NCBI GenBank assembly: GCA_013695575.1
Contig: JACDAF010000058.1
Location: 1 to 5,442 of the forward strand
Reading direction: 5' to 3'
Length of the DNA: 5,442 nucleotides
DNA from: Chloroflexota bacterium
GTDB lineage: Bacteria; Chloroflexota; Limnocylindria; P2-11E
Shown here: positions 1 to 4,406 of the stretch, one piece after another
Layout: each line of letters begins with the position of its first letter
How positions within the stretch are numbered: the first letter of the stretch is position 1
Notes under the pieces: generated by a model
What the model was told of the DNA's origin: nothing
What the model saw: only the letters and a program-made list of their open reading frames with translations
Database searches by the model: none
Position numbers and translations under genes: made by a program

Positions 1-357
1 TCGCTCCCGCGTCTCCGGCCGTTTCGCGTCCTCGATCGCGCCAACGAGCTCCCTCCGCCGCGAGGAGGAGAGCGCGTCGAAGGCCGACCGGAGCTTCGCG
101 CGCGCGAGGGCCCGGACCACGTCGGAAGGCACCCCGACGACGCGCGGCGCCTCGTCGGTCATGAGCCGGACGGGCGTGCGCCTTCCGGCCACGACCTTGG
201 CTGTCTCGCGGTTCTCCTTTCGCAGCGGGAGGTAGAACCTGTCGCCGTAGACGGCAACTGTCGTGCGATAGGTGTACGCGTTCACGGTCGCCCTCACCGG
301 TGGTCGCTTTCGATCTCCGAGCGCCGCGACGGCCTTCGCAGGCACCTCGATGAGCAT
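1..357 (-). CDS. DUF1905 / YdeI-OmpD-associated family protein, 3' end outside the window, possible N-terminal frameshift
   Basis: Reading leftwards from ATG at 357 gives 119 codons that run off the left edge. The DUF1905 beta-barrel core is visible at residues 1-67 (IEVPAKAVAALG, then RPPVRATVNAYTYRTTV and the RFYLPL strand). The C-terminal YdeI/OmpD-associated helical part follows at about 76-119 (VPSDVVRAL, AFDALSSSRRREL, IEDAKRPETRER). The AFDALS...R...IE.AKRPETR pattern is diagnostic of this family. Members are small cytoplasmic proteins of about 140-160 aa whose biochemical role is unclear; some are annotated as bacteriocin-protection proteins, which I would not assert here. The family normally begins with a strand like RFTVT. 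That strand is encoded just upstream from GTG at 412, but in another frame, separated by a run of seven C on the coding strand. ATG 357 has no visible Shine-Dalgarno, so the true start may be 412 with an indel between. The gene lies downstream of the endonuclease gene on the same strand. Confidence 0.8.
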   Translation of the reverse strand, partial: MLIEVPAKAVAALGDRKRPPVRATVNAYTYRTTVAVYGDRFYLPLRKENRETAKVVAGRRTPVRLMTDEAPRVVGVPSDVVRALARAKLRSAFDALSSSRRRELVGAIEDAKRPETRER

Positions 358-422
358 GACGCCGCCCGGCTCGGGCTGCCGGGGGGGTAACAGTGAAGCG
401 GCCCTCGGCCACGCGCCGAAAT

Positions 423-1097
423 CTAGCGGCTCTCGGTCACGCCGATGCGCGGGCAGCTGTCCCGGAGCACGCACTCGGAGCAAAGCGGCCGGCGCGCGAC
501 GCACACGTGACGCCCGTGCCGGATGAGGCTCATATGGAGCTCATACATGAGCTCGTCGGGGACCGCGCGCTGCAGCAGCGCCTGCGCGACCATCGCGTTC
601 GCCCTGGGCGGGACGAGACCAAGTCGGACTGCGGTCCGGTGCACGTGCGTGTCGACAGGAAAGAACGGCCGGTCCAAGGAGAAGAGCAGCACGCACGCCG
701 CGGTCTTCGGTCCCACGCCGGCGAGCGCCACGAGGGTCTTCCAGAGCGCCTCATCGGTGAGGCCGCGGAGCGCTCGCTCGTCGAGGCCGACGCCGCTCTC
801 GCGGACGGAGCGGAGCACCTTCTTGATCCGAGGTGCCTTCGTCGGCCCGAGGCCACCGCGCTTGATCGCGTGCGCGATCGCCCCGACCGGGGCGTCGGCG
901 ACCTCGTCCCAGGATGCGAACCGCCGGCGCAGGTCCGCGTACGCGCGGTCGCGGTTCACATCGTTGGTGTTCTGGGACAGGATCGTGAGCACGAGCTCGT
1001 CGAGGGGCGGCAACCGCCTCGGCGACGGCGGCGGCCCGTGGACCCGGAGGAGCCGACGCGCGATCGAGCGGAGCCTGGTCCGGAGCGGTGCGGGCAC
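423..1097 (-). CDS. Endonuclease III-like HhH-GPD DNA glycosylase with [4Fe-4S] cluster (paralog 1)
   Basis: This is a base-excision-repair glycosylase/AP lyase of the endonuclease III superfamily, 224 aa from GTG at 1097. The core starts near residue 35 (DELVLTILSQNTNDVNRDRAY, equivalent to the LLSAQATD segment of E. coli Nth). The helix-hairpin-helix at 125-135 (LAGVGPKTAA) supplies the catalytic lysine, K131. The FPVDTHVHR segment supplies the catalytic aspartate, D149. Four cysteines at 199, 206, 209 and 215 give C-X6-C-X2-C-X5-C, the canonical Fe-S loop. The open frame extends to 1256 but that would overlap the divergent sigma gene. GTG 1097 leaves an N-terminus of normal length and a 58-bp divergent spacer, although no good Shine-Dalgarno is seen. 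Residues 18-31 are Pro/Arg-rich. The SQNTNDVNRDRA signature resembles the divergent endonuclease III-domain group rather than canonical Nth, so substrate preference is unknown. Its stop lies ten bases before GTG 412 of the DUF1905 gene, suggesting cotranscription. Confidence 0.9.
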   Translation of the reverse strand: MPAPLRTRLRSIARRLLRVHGPPPSPRRLPPLDELVLTILSQNTNDVNRDRAYADLRRRFASWDEVADAPVGAIAHAIKRGGLGPTKAPRIKKVLRSVRESGVGLDERALRGLTDEALWKTLVALAGVGPKTAACVLLFSLDRPFFPVDTHVHRTAVRLGLVPPRANAMVAQALLQRAVPDELMYELHMSLIRHGRHVCVARRPLCSECVLRDSCPRIGVTESR

Positions 1098-1110
1098 GCC
1101 ACGGAGTGTG

Positions 1111-1137
1111 GCGAATAGCGCGCCGGCGCCGAGCGTT
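1111..1137 (+). promoter_or_regulatory. SigR/SigH-type promoter, probable autoregulation of the sigma operon
   Basis: GCGAAT at 1111-1116 is followed by exactly 18 bases and GTT at 1135-1137. The known promoter consensus for SigR (Streptomyces) and SigH (Mycobacterium) is GGGAAT-N18-GTT, so only one base differs. The element sits 18 bases before the ATG of the sigma gene, the position expected of a self-activated promoter with a very short leader. The match is seen directly; function is inferred from family knowledge. The same 58-bp spacer must also serve the divergent endonuclease gene. Confidence 0.72.
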
Positions 1138-1155
1138 GACTCGTAGAGTGGGGAT

Positions 1156-1764
1156 ATGGACGCCAGCCCGGTCGGGACCGAGAGCGACGCCACCGACCCG
1201 TTCGAGCGCGACGCGCTCTCGTACCTCGACGCGCTGTACCGGACGGCGCTCCGCATGACCCGCTCGGAGGAGGAGGCCGAGGACCTCGTGCAGGAGACCT
1301 ACATCCGCGCCTTCCGCTTCCAGGAGCAGTTCGAGGCAGGCACGAACCTCAAGGCCTGGCTGTTCCGCATCCTCACCAACACGTTCATCAACCAGTTCCG
1401 CCGCAGGAAGTCGCGGCCCCAGACCACCGAGCTCGACGACGTCGATGAGTCGGCCCTGTACCGCCACATGACTGGCGCGTCCGCGGCGTCCACAGCGGCC
1501 GAGCCGGAGGCGGTCGTGCTCGACCGGGTGGTCGACAGTGAGGTCACGAAGGCGCTCGAGGAGCTGCCGGAGAAATTCCGGACCGTCGTGCTCCTGGACG
1601 TCGAGGGGTTCTCGTACAAGGAGATGGCCGAGATGCTGCACGTCCCGATCGGCACGGTCATGAGCCGGCTGCACCGTGGTCGGAAGTTCCTTCAGAAGCG
1701 GCTCTACGACCTTGCGCGCGACCGGGGGATCGCCGCCGCGCGCTCGATGCCGAGGCCCTCATGA
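1156..1764 (+). CDS. sigR: ECF sigma factor, SigR/SigH-type (oxidative/thiol stress)
   Basis: This is an extracytoplasmic-function RNA polymerase sigma factor of 202 aa. Sigma region 2 spans about residues 20-87: [22 protein letters not shown] is followed by VQETYIRAF and [22 protein letters not shown], closely matching SigR-group proteins ([16 protein letters not shown]). A variable acidic/Ala linker covers about 88-130. Sigma region 4 spans about 133-185 ([25 protein letters not shown], then the recognition-helix segment [14 protein letters not shown]). SigR-type factors direct transcription of thioredoxin, thiol and protein-quality genes when the partner anti-sigma is oxidised. Support for the same role here is threefold: sequence similarity, a SigR-type promoter immediately upstream, and an RsrA-like gene overlapping the 3' end by ATGA. 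The Shine-Dalgarno is weak (GTGGGG a few bases before ATG). The symbol denotes type; strict orthology was not tested. Confidence 0.93.
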   Translation: MDASPVGTESDATDPFERDALSYLDALYRTALRMTRSEEEAEDLVQETYIRAFRFQEQFEAGTNLKAWLFRILTNTFINQFRRRKSRPQTTELDDVDESALYRHMTGASAASTAAEPEAVVLDRVVDSEVTKALEELPEKFRTVVLLDVEGFSYKEMAEMLHVPIGTVMSRLHRGRKFLQKRLYDLARDRGIAAARSMPRPS

Positions 1765-1997
1765 GCGGCGAACACACCGACTGCGGCAATTGCATCGACC
1801 GGCTCGTGGAGTTCCTCGAGAAGGACTTCGACCCGGCGCTCGCTGCCGATCTGAGCGCTCACCTCGATGAGTGCGACGGCTGCTCGAAGGCTCGCGTCGA
1901 GGACGCGCTCGTGCGCAAGGTGCGGGACTGCACGCAGAACAACGCTCCACCGGAGCTCCGCGATCGGATAATCGAGCGCATCAGACCGACGCCGTAG
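1761..1997 (+). CDS. rsrA: RsrA-like zinc-binding anti-sigma factor (ZAS family)
   Basis: This 78-aa cytoplasmic protein is the predicted partner of the preceding sigma factor. The zinc motif H34-X3-C38-X2-C41 (HLDECDGC) is clear. C8 sits 26 residues before H34, the spacing between zinc ligands C11 and H37 in Streptomyces RsrA, so C8/H34/C38/C41 correspond to the RsrA zinc site and its disulfide-trigger cysteines. The opening EHTDC, the segment LVEFLEKDF and the tail [14 protein letters not shown] also follow the RsrA pattern. Additional cysteines are C11 and C57. In this family oxidation releases zinc and frees the sigma factor; that behaviour is inferred here, not shown. The ATG overlaps the sigma TGA as ATGA (1761-1764), which implies translational coupling. 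There is no transmembrane segment, unlike many membrane-bound anti-sigma factors. The protein lacks the longer C-terminal tail of Streptomyces RsrA. Confidence 0.92.
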   Translation: MSGEHTDCGNCIDRLVEFLEKDFDPALAADLSAHLDECDGCSKARVEDALVRKVRDCTQNNAPPELRDRIIERIRPTP

Positions 1998-2041
1998 CGT
2001 CGGCGACGCGGTGTCGACGTGGCACCGTGATGCCGAAAGTG

Positions 2042-2072
2042 TTGACATTCGTCGCCTGTGTGTGTCTATATG
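2042..2072 (+). promoter_or_regulatory. Candidate housekeeping promoter for the lysine-rich peptide gene
   Basis: A perfect -35 hexamer TTGACA lies at 2042-2047. Downstream, the AT-rich stretch TCTATATG (2065-2072) offers a -10: TATATG at 2067-2072 with a 19-base spacer, or TCTATA at 2065-2070 with 17. Neither -10 is ideal. This is the most AT-rich patch in a GC-rich neighbourhood and sits about 40 bases before the next Shine-Dalgarno, so a start site near 2078-2082 is plausible. Confidence 0.5.
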
Positions 2073-2089
2073 AGTCCACAAACGTGGCC

Positions 2090-2098
2090 AGGAGGGGG
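2090..2098 (+). promoter_or_regulatory. Strong Shine-Dalgarno before the 19-aa lysine-rich ORF
   Basis: AGGAGG at 2090-2095 extends into GGG and then TGATC. AGGAGG and GGTGATC both match stretches of the complement of the 16S rRNA 3' end (AAGGAGGTGATC), separated by three extra G. AGGAGG lies 12 bases before ATG 2108; the G-run ends nine bases before it. It is far stronger than the ribosome sites of the neighbouring sigma, anti-sigma and regulator genes. Confidence 0.7.
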
Positions 2099-2107
2099 TG
2101 ATCTCTA

Positions 2108-2167
2108 ATGGCAGCGAAGAAGAAGGCAGCGAAGAAGTCGACCAAGAAGTCCTCGAAGAAGAAGTAA
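2108..2167 (+). CDS. 19-aa lysine/alanine-rich basic micropeptide (histone H1-tail-like)
   Basis: ATG 2108 to TAA 2165-2167 encodes MAAKKKAAKKSTKKSSKKK: 11 lysines, four alanines, three serines, one threonine and no acidic residue. The composition resembles the AKK/AAK-repeat tails of histone H1-like and other nucleic-acid-binding bacterial proteins. A role in binding nucleic acid or another polyanion is therefore a reasonable guess, but at this length no domain can be assigned. Support for a real gene comes from the surroundings: a TTGACA promoter candidate, a very strong Shine-Dalgarno, a TAA stop, and a perfect-stem intrinsic terminator about 65 bases downstream, together a compact monocistronic unit. 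The coding DNA is internally repetitive (GCAGCGAAGAAG occurs twice). AAG is used for every lysine, as expected for a high-GC genome. The alternative is a remnant of a longer basic protein or a structured RNA carrying a fortuitous ORF. Confidence 0.7.
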   Translation: MAAKKKAAKKSTKKSSKKK

Positions 2168-2209
2168 CCCGGTCCCGCGGCTGAGTCGGCCGCACCTCAA
2201 CGCGACGCG

Positions 2210-2277
2210 AACCGGCACCTTTCGCGATCCCGCCGATCCGCTCTAGGCCTGAGCGGATCGGTCTTTTTGTGCCGGTT
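2210..2277. repeat. Outer 9-bp inverted repeat enclosing the terminator
   Basis: AACCGGCAC at 2210-2218 and GTGCCGGTT at 2269-2277 are perfect reverse complements and flank the terminator hairpin plus its T-run. In RNA they could close a two-level stem that sequesters the U-tract. Whether this has a function, or only marks a duplicated GC-rich spacer, cannot be decided from the sequence. Confidence 0.6.
2232..2268 (+). terminator. Rho-independent terminator of the micropeptide unit
   Basis: The arms CCGATCCGCTC (2233-2243) and GAGCGGATCGG (2251-2261) are perfectly complementary over 11 bp, with a 7-base loop TAGGCCT, and are followed by CTTTTT ending at 2268. A G-U pair (2232/2262) can extend the stem. 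The T-run is only on the plus-strand side, so it terminates rightward transcription from the peptide gene. It lies 25 bases before the next plus-strand ORF. Confidence 0.93.
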
Positions 2278-2293
2278 TCGCTAGCGTTCGCGC

Positions 2294-2584
2294 ATGCCGC
2301 CCATCGCGTGGAGTCCCGTGCTCGCCGGTGCCGCGCTCTCGCTCGCGCTGACGCTGATCAGCACACCACTCATCGGCGTCGCCGCGGGTGGCGCCCTCGC
2401 GGGCGGTCTCTCAGCCGTCGCGCGTGTGTATCAGGGATCGCTCGTCGCGGTGATCACGATCCTTGCGATCGCGGTGCTCCCGTTCGCGGGACCCGACGAC
2501 ACCGTGATCATCCTCCTGACGGACGCCGCCCTCTTGGCCGTGGGAGCGTTCTCGGCCTTCGTGGCCGGGCGGCTGCGCCGGTAG
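2294..2584 (+). CDS. Small three-helix integral membrane protein, unknown function
   Basis: This 96-aa protein has three hydrophobic segments: about residues 8-39 (Ala/Leu/Gly-rich, interrupted by STPLIG), 46-65 (QGSLVAVITILAIAVLPFAG) and 69-91 (TVIILLTDAALLAVGAFSAF). The C-terminus GRLRR is basic and probably cytoplasmic. A Gly-rich AAGGALAGGLSA segment at 30-41 resembles packing motifs of small DUF5518-like membrane proteins, but I do not recognise the family with certainty. GC-rich third positions support coding. There is no clear Shine-Dalgarno before ATG 2294, and the start lies only 25 bases after a strong terminator, so the source of its transcript is unclear. The last 77 bases overlap, tail to tail, the 3' end of the minus-strand nth gene. 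Confidence 0.65.
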   Translation: MPPIAWSPVLAGAALSLALTLISTPLIGVAAGGALAGGLSAVARVYQGSLVAVITILAIAVLPFAGPDDTVIILLTDAALLAVGAFSAFVAGRLRR

Positions 2585-3329
2585 CGCTCTCGGCGGAAAC
2601 GATCTTCTTGCGGTGGCCGCCACCGGGCTCGGCCGCGGCTCGTCCTCTGGCCGGAGCAGCTCCGGGCCTCGTCCTCGCTAGGCCATAGGGACAGAGCTCC
2701 AGCACCGGGCATCGCGGGCATTCGGGGACGGGGCGGCAGGTGCGCCGCCCGTGCAGCACCAGGGTCCACGTCGCCTTCACCCACTGCGGCCTGGGCAGCA
2801 GCGAGCGGAGGTCCTCCTCGATGACCGCCGGATCCGATGACCGGGTGAGCCCGAGGCGCGCGGCGACCCGGGCCACGTGGCGATCGACCGCGATCGCCGG
2901 AACGCCGAACGCAGCGCCGAGGACGATCGAAGCCGTTTTCCGGCCGACGCCACGGAGGGAGACGAGATCGTCCATCGTCCTCGGGACCTGTCCGCCGAAG
3001 CGCTCGACGATCCCGAGGCACGCGCCCTTGATCGCCCTCGTCTTCTGGCGGAAGAAGCCGGTCGGTTTGATCTCCCTTTCGAGAACACCGTCGGGCACGC
3101 TCAGCCAGTCGCGCGGAGAGCGGTACCTCCGGAACAGCGGCATCGTCACCTCGTTCACCCGCTCGTCCCGGGCCTGCGCCGCGAGGATCGTCGCGACGAG
3201 GAGCTCGAGCGGCGTCGTGAAGTCGAGGGTCGGCCCCCAGTCCGGATACGCCTGCGCGAGCTTGTTCACGATCATCCGGGCGCGCAGGCGCTTCGCTTGG
3301 TCCGCGAGAGCTACCGCACGTCGGCCCAT
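2508..3329 (-). CDS. nth: Endonuclease III (DNA glycosylase/AP lyase, [4Fe-4S])
   Basis: This is a bifunctional base-excision enzyme removing oxidised pyrimidines and cleaving AP sites, 273 aa from ATG at 3329. The family pattern is intact: LDFTTPLELLVATILAAQARDERVN at about 35-59, HhH LRGVGRKTASIVL at 125-137 with catalytic K131, and AIAVDRHVARVAARLGL with catalytic D149. Cysteines at 198, 204, 207 and 213 form the Fe-S loop, but the first spacing is C-X5-C rather than the usual C-X6-C. After C213 a tail of about 60 residues rich in Pro, Ala and Arg extends beyond the roughly 210-aa E. coli enzyme; its last 25 codons overlap the convergent membrane-protein gene, so it may be dispensable or disordered. 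ATG 3329 fits the family N-terminus and overlaps the end of the upstream DM13 gene by 19 bases. ATG 3275 and ATG 3359 are alternatives, and none has a strong Shine-Dalgarno. It is third in the DM13-DM13-nth operon. Confidence 0.93.
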   Translation of the reverse strand: MGRRAVALADQAKRLRARMIVNKLAQAYPDWGPTLDFTTPLELLVATILAAQARDERVNEVTMPLFRRYRSPRDWLSVPDGVLEREIKPTGFFRQKTRAIKGACLGIVERFGGQVPRTMDDLVSLRGVGRKTASIVLGAAFGVPAIAVDRHVARVAARLGLTRSSDPAVIEEDLRSLLPRPQWVKATWTLVLHGRRTCRPVPECPRCPVLELCPYGLARTRPGAAPARGRAAAEPGGGHRKKIVSAESATGAAARPRRPRTLPRPRGRRPSGG

Positions 3330-3874
3330 GTGATGAGGGTAGTGAACGCACGACACCACACCACGACGCTCTTGTGGCGGGAGAGGTCGACCGACGTCGG
3401 GATCTCGTAGTTGAAGGAGCCGTTCGTGGCCTTGAGCGGTCCCAGGTACACCGTGTTCGCCTCCACGTAGCGCCCGCCCGTGTCGGTCGAGAGGTAGATG
3501 TGGATGTCCGGCGCGTTCGTGATGGCGACGCTCTCGAACCGCACGAAGCGCCGGCCGCCACTCTCGACGATCCGGACCTCACCCTTCCCGTTGTGCAGAT
3601 CGTCGACGAAGCCGAGCTGGCCGCGCACGAGCACCTTCGCCTCGTTCGAGACGGGCTCCGCGGCGCTCGGCGGGGCCGTCCCGAAGGTCGGGGCGGGCGT
3701 TCGCACGGACACGGCCGGTACGGACACGGCCGGTAGCGACTCGTCCGCATACGTCTTGATGAAGAGCGGCGAGCCGAGGTACCAGGCAGCGCCAGCACCG
3801 GCGAGGACGATCGCGGCGGCGATCGCCATTCGGTACGGGTGTCCGGCGAAGACGCGTCTGAATGTGGCCGTCAT
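3311..3874 (-). CDS. Membrane-anchored DM13-domain protein, copy 2 (with linker insert)
   Basis: This 187-aa protein has a short basic cytoplasmic start (MTATFRRVFAGHPYR) and one transmembrane helix at about 16-36. The SPLF...DESLP motif, common just outside the membrane in this protein type, is followed by a Pro/Ser/Ala linker (49-77). A DM13 domain fills about 80-187: GQLGFVDDLHNGKGEVRIVE, RFVRFESVAITNAPDIHIYL, LGPLKATNGSFNYEIP and SVVVWCRAFTTLITWADV. C174 in WCRxF is the conserved DM13 cysteine, for which a redox or electron-transfer role has been proposed. It is a tandem paralog of the gene 25 bases upstream, and differs mainly by a linker insert containing two PAVSV repeats. The Shine-Dalgarno GGAGGAGG lies six bases before ATG 3874. 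Its 3' end overlaps the probable nth start. Its partner and substrate are unknown. Confidence 0.9.
   Translation of the reverse strand: MTATFRRVFAGHPYRMAIAAAIVLAGAGAAWYLGSPLFIKTYADESLPAVSVPAVSVRTPAPTFGTAPPSAAEPVSNEAKVLVRGQLGFVDDLHNGKGEVRIVESGGRRFVRFESVAITNAPDIHIYLSTDTGGRYVEANTVYLGPLKATNGSFNYEIPTSVDLSRHKSVVVWCRAFTTLITWADVR
3706..3735. repeat. Perfect 15-bp tandem duplication in the DM13 linker
   Basis: CGGACACGGCCGGTA occurs at 3706-3720 and again at 3721-3735 without mismatch. On the coding (minus) strand it gives two in-frame PAVSV units in the linker between membrane anchor and DM13 domain. Perfect identity suggests a recent slippage duplication that keeps the frame. Confidence 0.9.
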
Positions 3875-3880
3875 TTGGAT

Positions 3881-3888
3881 CCTCCTCC
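3881..3888 (-). promoter_or_regulatory. Strong Shine-Dalgarno of the second DM13 gene
   Basis: On the minus strand GGAGGAGG precedes ATG 3874 by six bases. This fixes the start at 3874 and indicates independent, efficient translation of the downstream DM13 copy in the operon. Confidence 0.85.
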
Positions 3889-3899
3889 GGACGCCGTCG

Positions 3900-4385
3900 C
3901 TAGCGCAGGTCCGCCCATGTGATCAGCGTGCTGAAGTTTCGACACCAGGCCACGACGCTCTTGTACGGGGCGAGGTCGGCTGACGCCGGGATCTCGTAGT
4001 TGAAGGAGCCGTTCGTCGCTTTCAGCGGCCCAAGGTAGAGGGAGTTCGCCTCGACGTACTTCCCGCCGGTGTCCTTCGAGAGGTAGATGTGGATGTCAGG
4101 TGCGTTCGTGATGGCTACGGATTCGAACCGCACGAACCTCTTCGAGCCGACCTGGATGAGGCGCACCTCGCCTTTGCCGTTGTGCAGATTGTCGATGAAC
4201 CCGAGCTCGCCCCGCGTCAGCACCTTCGCCTCGGCGGCGAGCGGTAGCGCCTCGTCGGCGCGGGTCGTGAGGAAGAGCGGCGAGCCGAGGTACCAGGCAA
4301 GCGCGAGACCCGCGAGCACGAGGGCGCCGGCCGCTGCCATCCGATAGGGGTGACCGGCGAAGATGCGTGTGAACGTGGCCGTCAT
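3900..4385 (-). CDS. Membrane-anchored DM13-domain protein, copy 1
   Basis: This 161-aa protein is first in the minus-strand operon. It has a basic N-terminus (MTATFTRIFAGHPYR), one transmembrane helix at about 16-36, then SPLFLTTRADEALP, a short linker, and a DM13 domain from about 54 to the end. The domain shows RGELGFIDNLHNGKGEVRL, RFVRFESVAITNAPDIHIYL, LGPLKATNGSFNYEIP and SVVAWCRNFSTLITWADL, with the conserved cysteine at C148. The predicted topology puts the domain outside the cytoplasm. DM13 domains are proposed to be redox-active through this cysteine; no heme or metal motif is seen in addition. It is nearly collinear with copy 2 across N-terminus, helix and domain, which points to a local duplication. 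The Shine-Dalgarno GAGGAGG (4394-4400) sits eight bases before ATG 4385. It diverges from the two-component system across about 110 bases. Confidence 0.92.
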   Translation of the reverse strand: MTATFTRIFAGHPYRMAAAGALVLAGLALAWYLGSPLFLTTRADEALPLAAEAKVLTRGELGFIDNLHNGKGEVRLIQVGSKRFVRFESVAITNAPDIHIYLSKDTGGKYVEANSLYLGPLKATNGSFNYEIPASADLAPYKSVVAWCRNFSTLITWADLR

Positions 4386-4393
4386 GTGGCGAA

Positions 4394-4400
4394 CCTCCTC
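4394..4400 (-). promoter_or_regulatory. Shine-Dalgarno of the first DM13 gene
   Basis: GAGGAGG on the minus strand, eight bases before ATG 4385, confirms this start codon. Confidence 0.85.
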
Positions 4401-4406
4401 GATGAC

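Noticed and set aside
393..1118. Long plus-strand frame (241 codons) opposite the endonuclease gene
   Set aside because: Arg/Pro/Ala/Glu-rich low-complexity translation with no motif; it is the antisense shadow of a gene with intact catalytic and Fe-S motifs.
1156..1256. Extension of the endonuclease start into the sigma gene (ATG 1256)
   Set aside because: It would add 53 non-conserved Ser/Ala-rich residues and overlap the divergent sigma coding sequence and its promoter; GTG 1097 fits the family length.
751..1674. Long minus-strand frame opposite the sigma factor
   Set aside because: The translation has no recognisable domain and lies antisense to a clearly conserved ECF sigma gene; typical high-GC shadow frame.
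2056..2065. Short GT repeat (tgtgtgtgt) in the spacer
   Set aside because: Too short to call a microsatellite; it falls within the promoter spacer and probably has no separate role.
1704..2195. 163-codon minus-strand frame across anti-sigma and micropeptide genes
   Set aside because: No motif or ribosome site; it runs antisense to two genes with clear signals and a plus-strand promoter/terminator layout.
3120..3160. GGAAC followed by GTT on the plus strand, a second SigR-like promoter
   Set aside because: The spacing is about two bases short of N18, it lies inside nth in antisense orientation, and no gene follows it.
2877..3410. Plus-strand frame opposite nth
   Set aside because: Charged low-complexity translation, antisense to the Fe-S glycosylase core.
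2431..3798. 455-codon minus-strand frame spanning nth and DM13 copy 2
   Set aside because: Longest frame in the window but Arg/Ser/Pro-rich without domains; it is a frame-shifted shadow of two convincing genes on the same strand.
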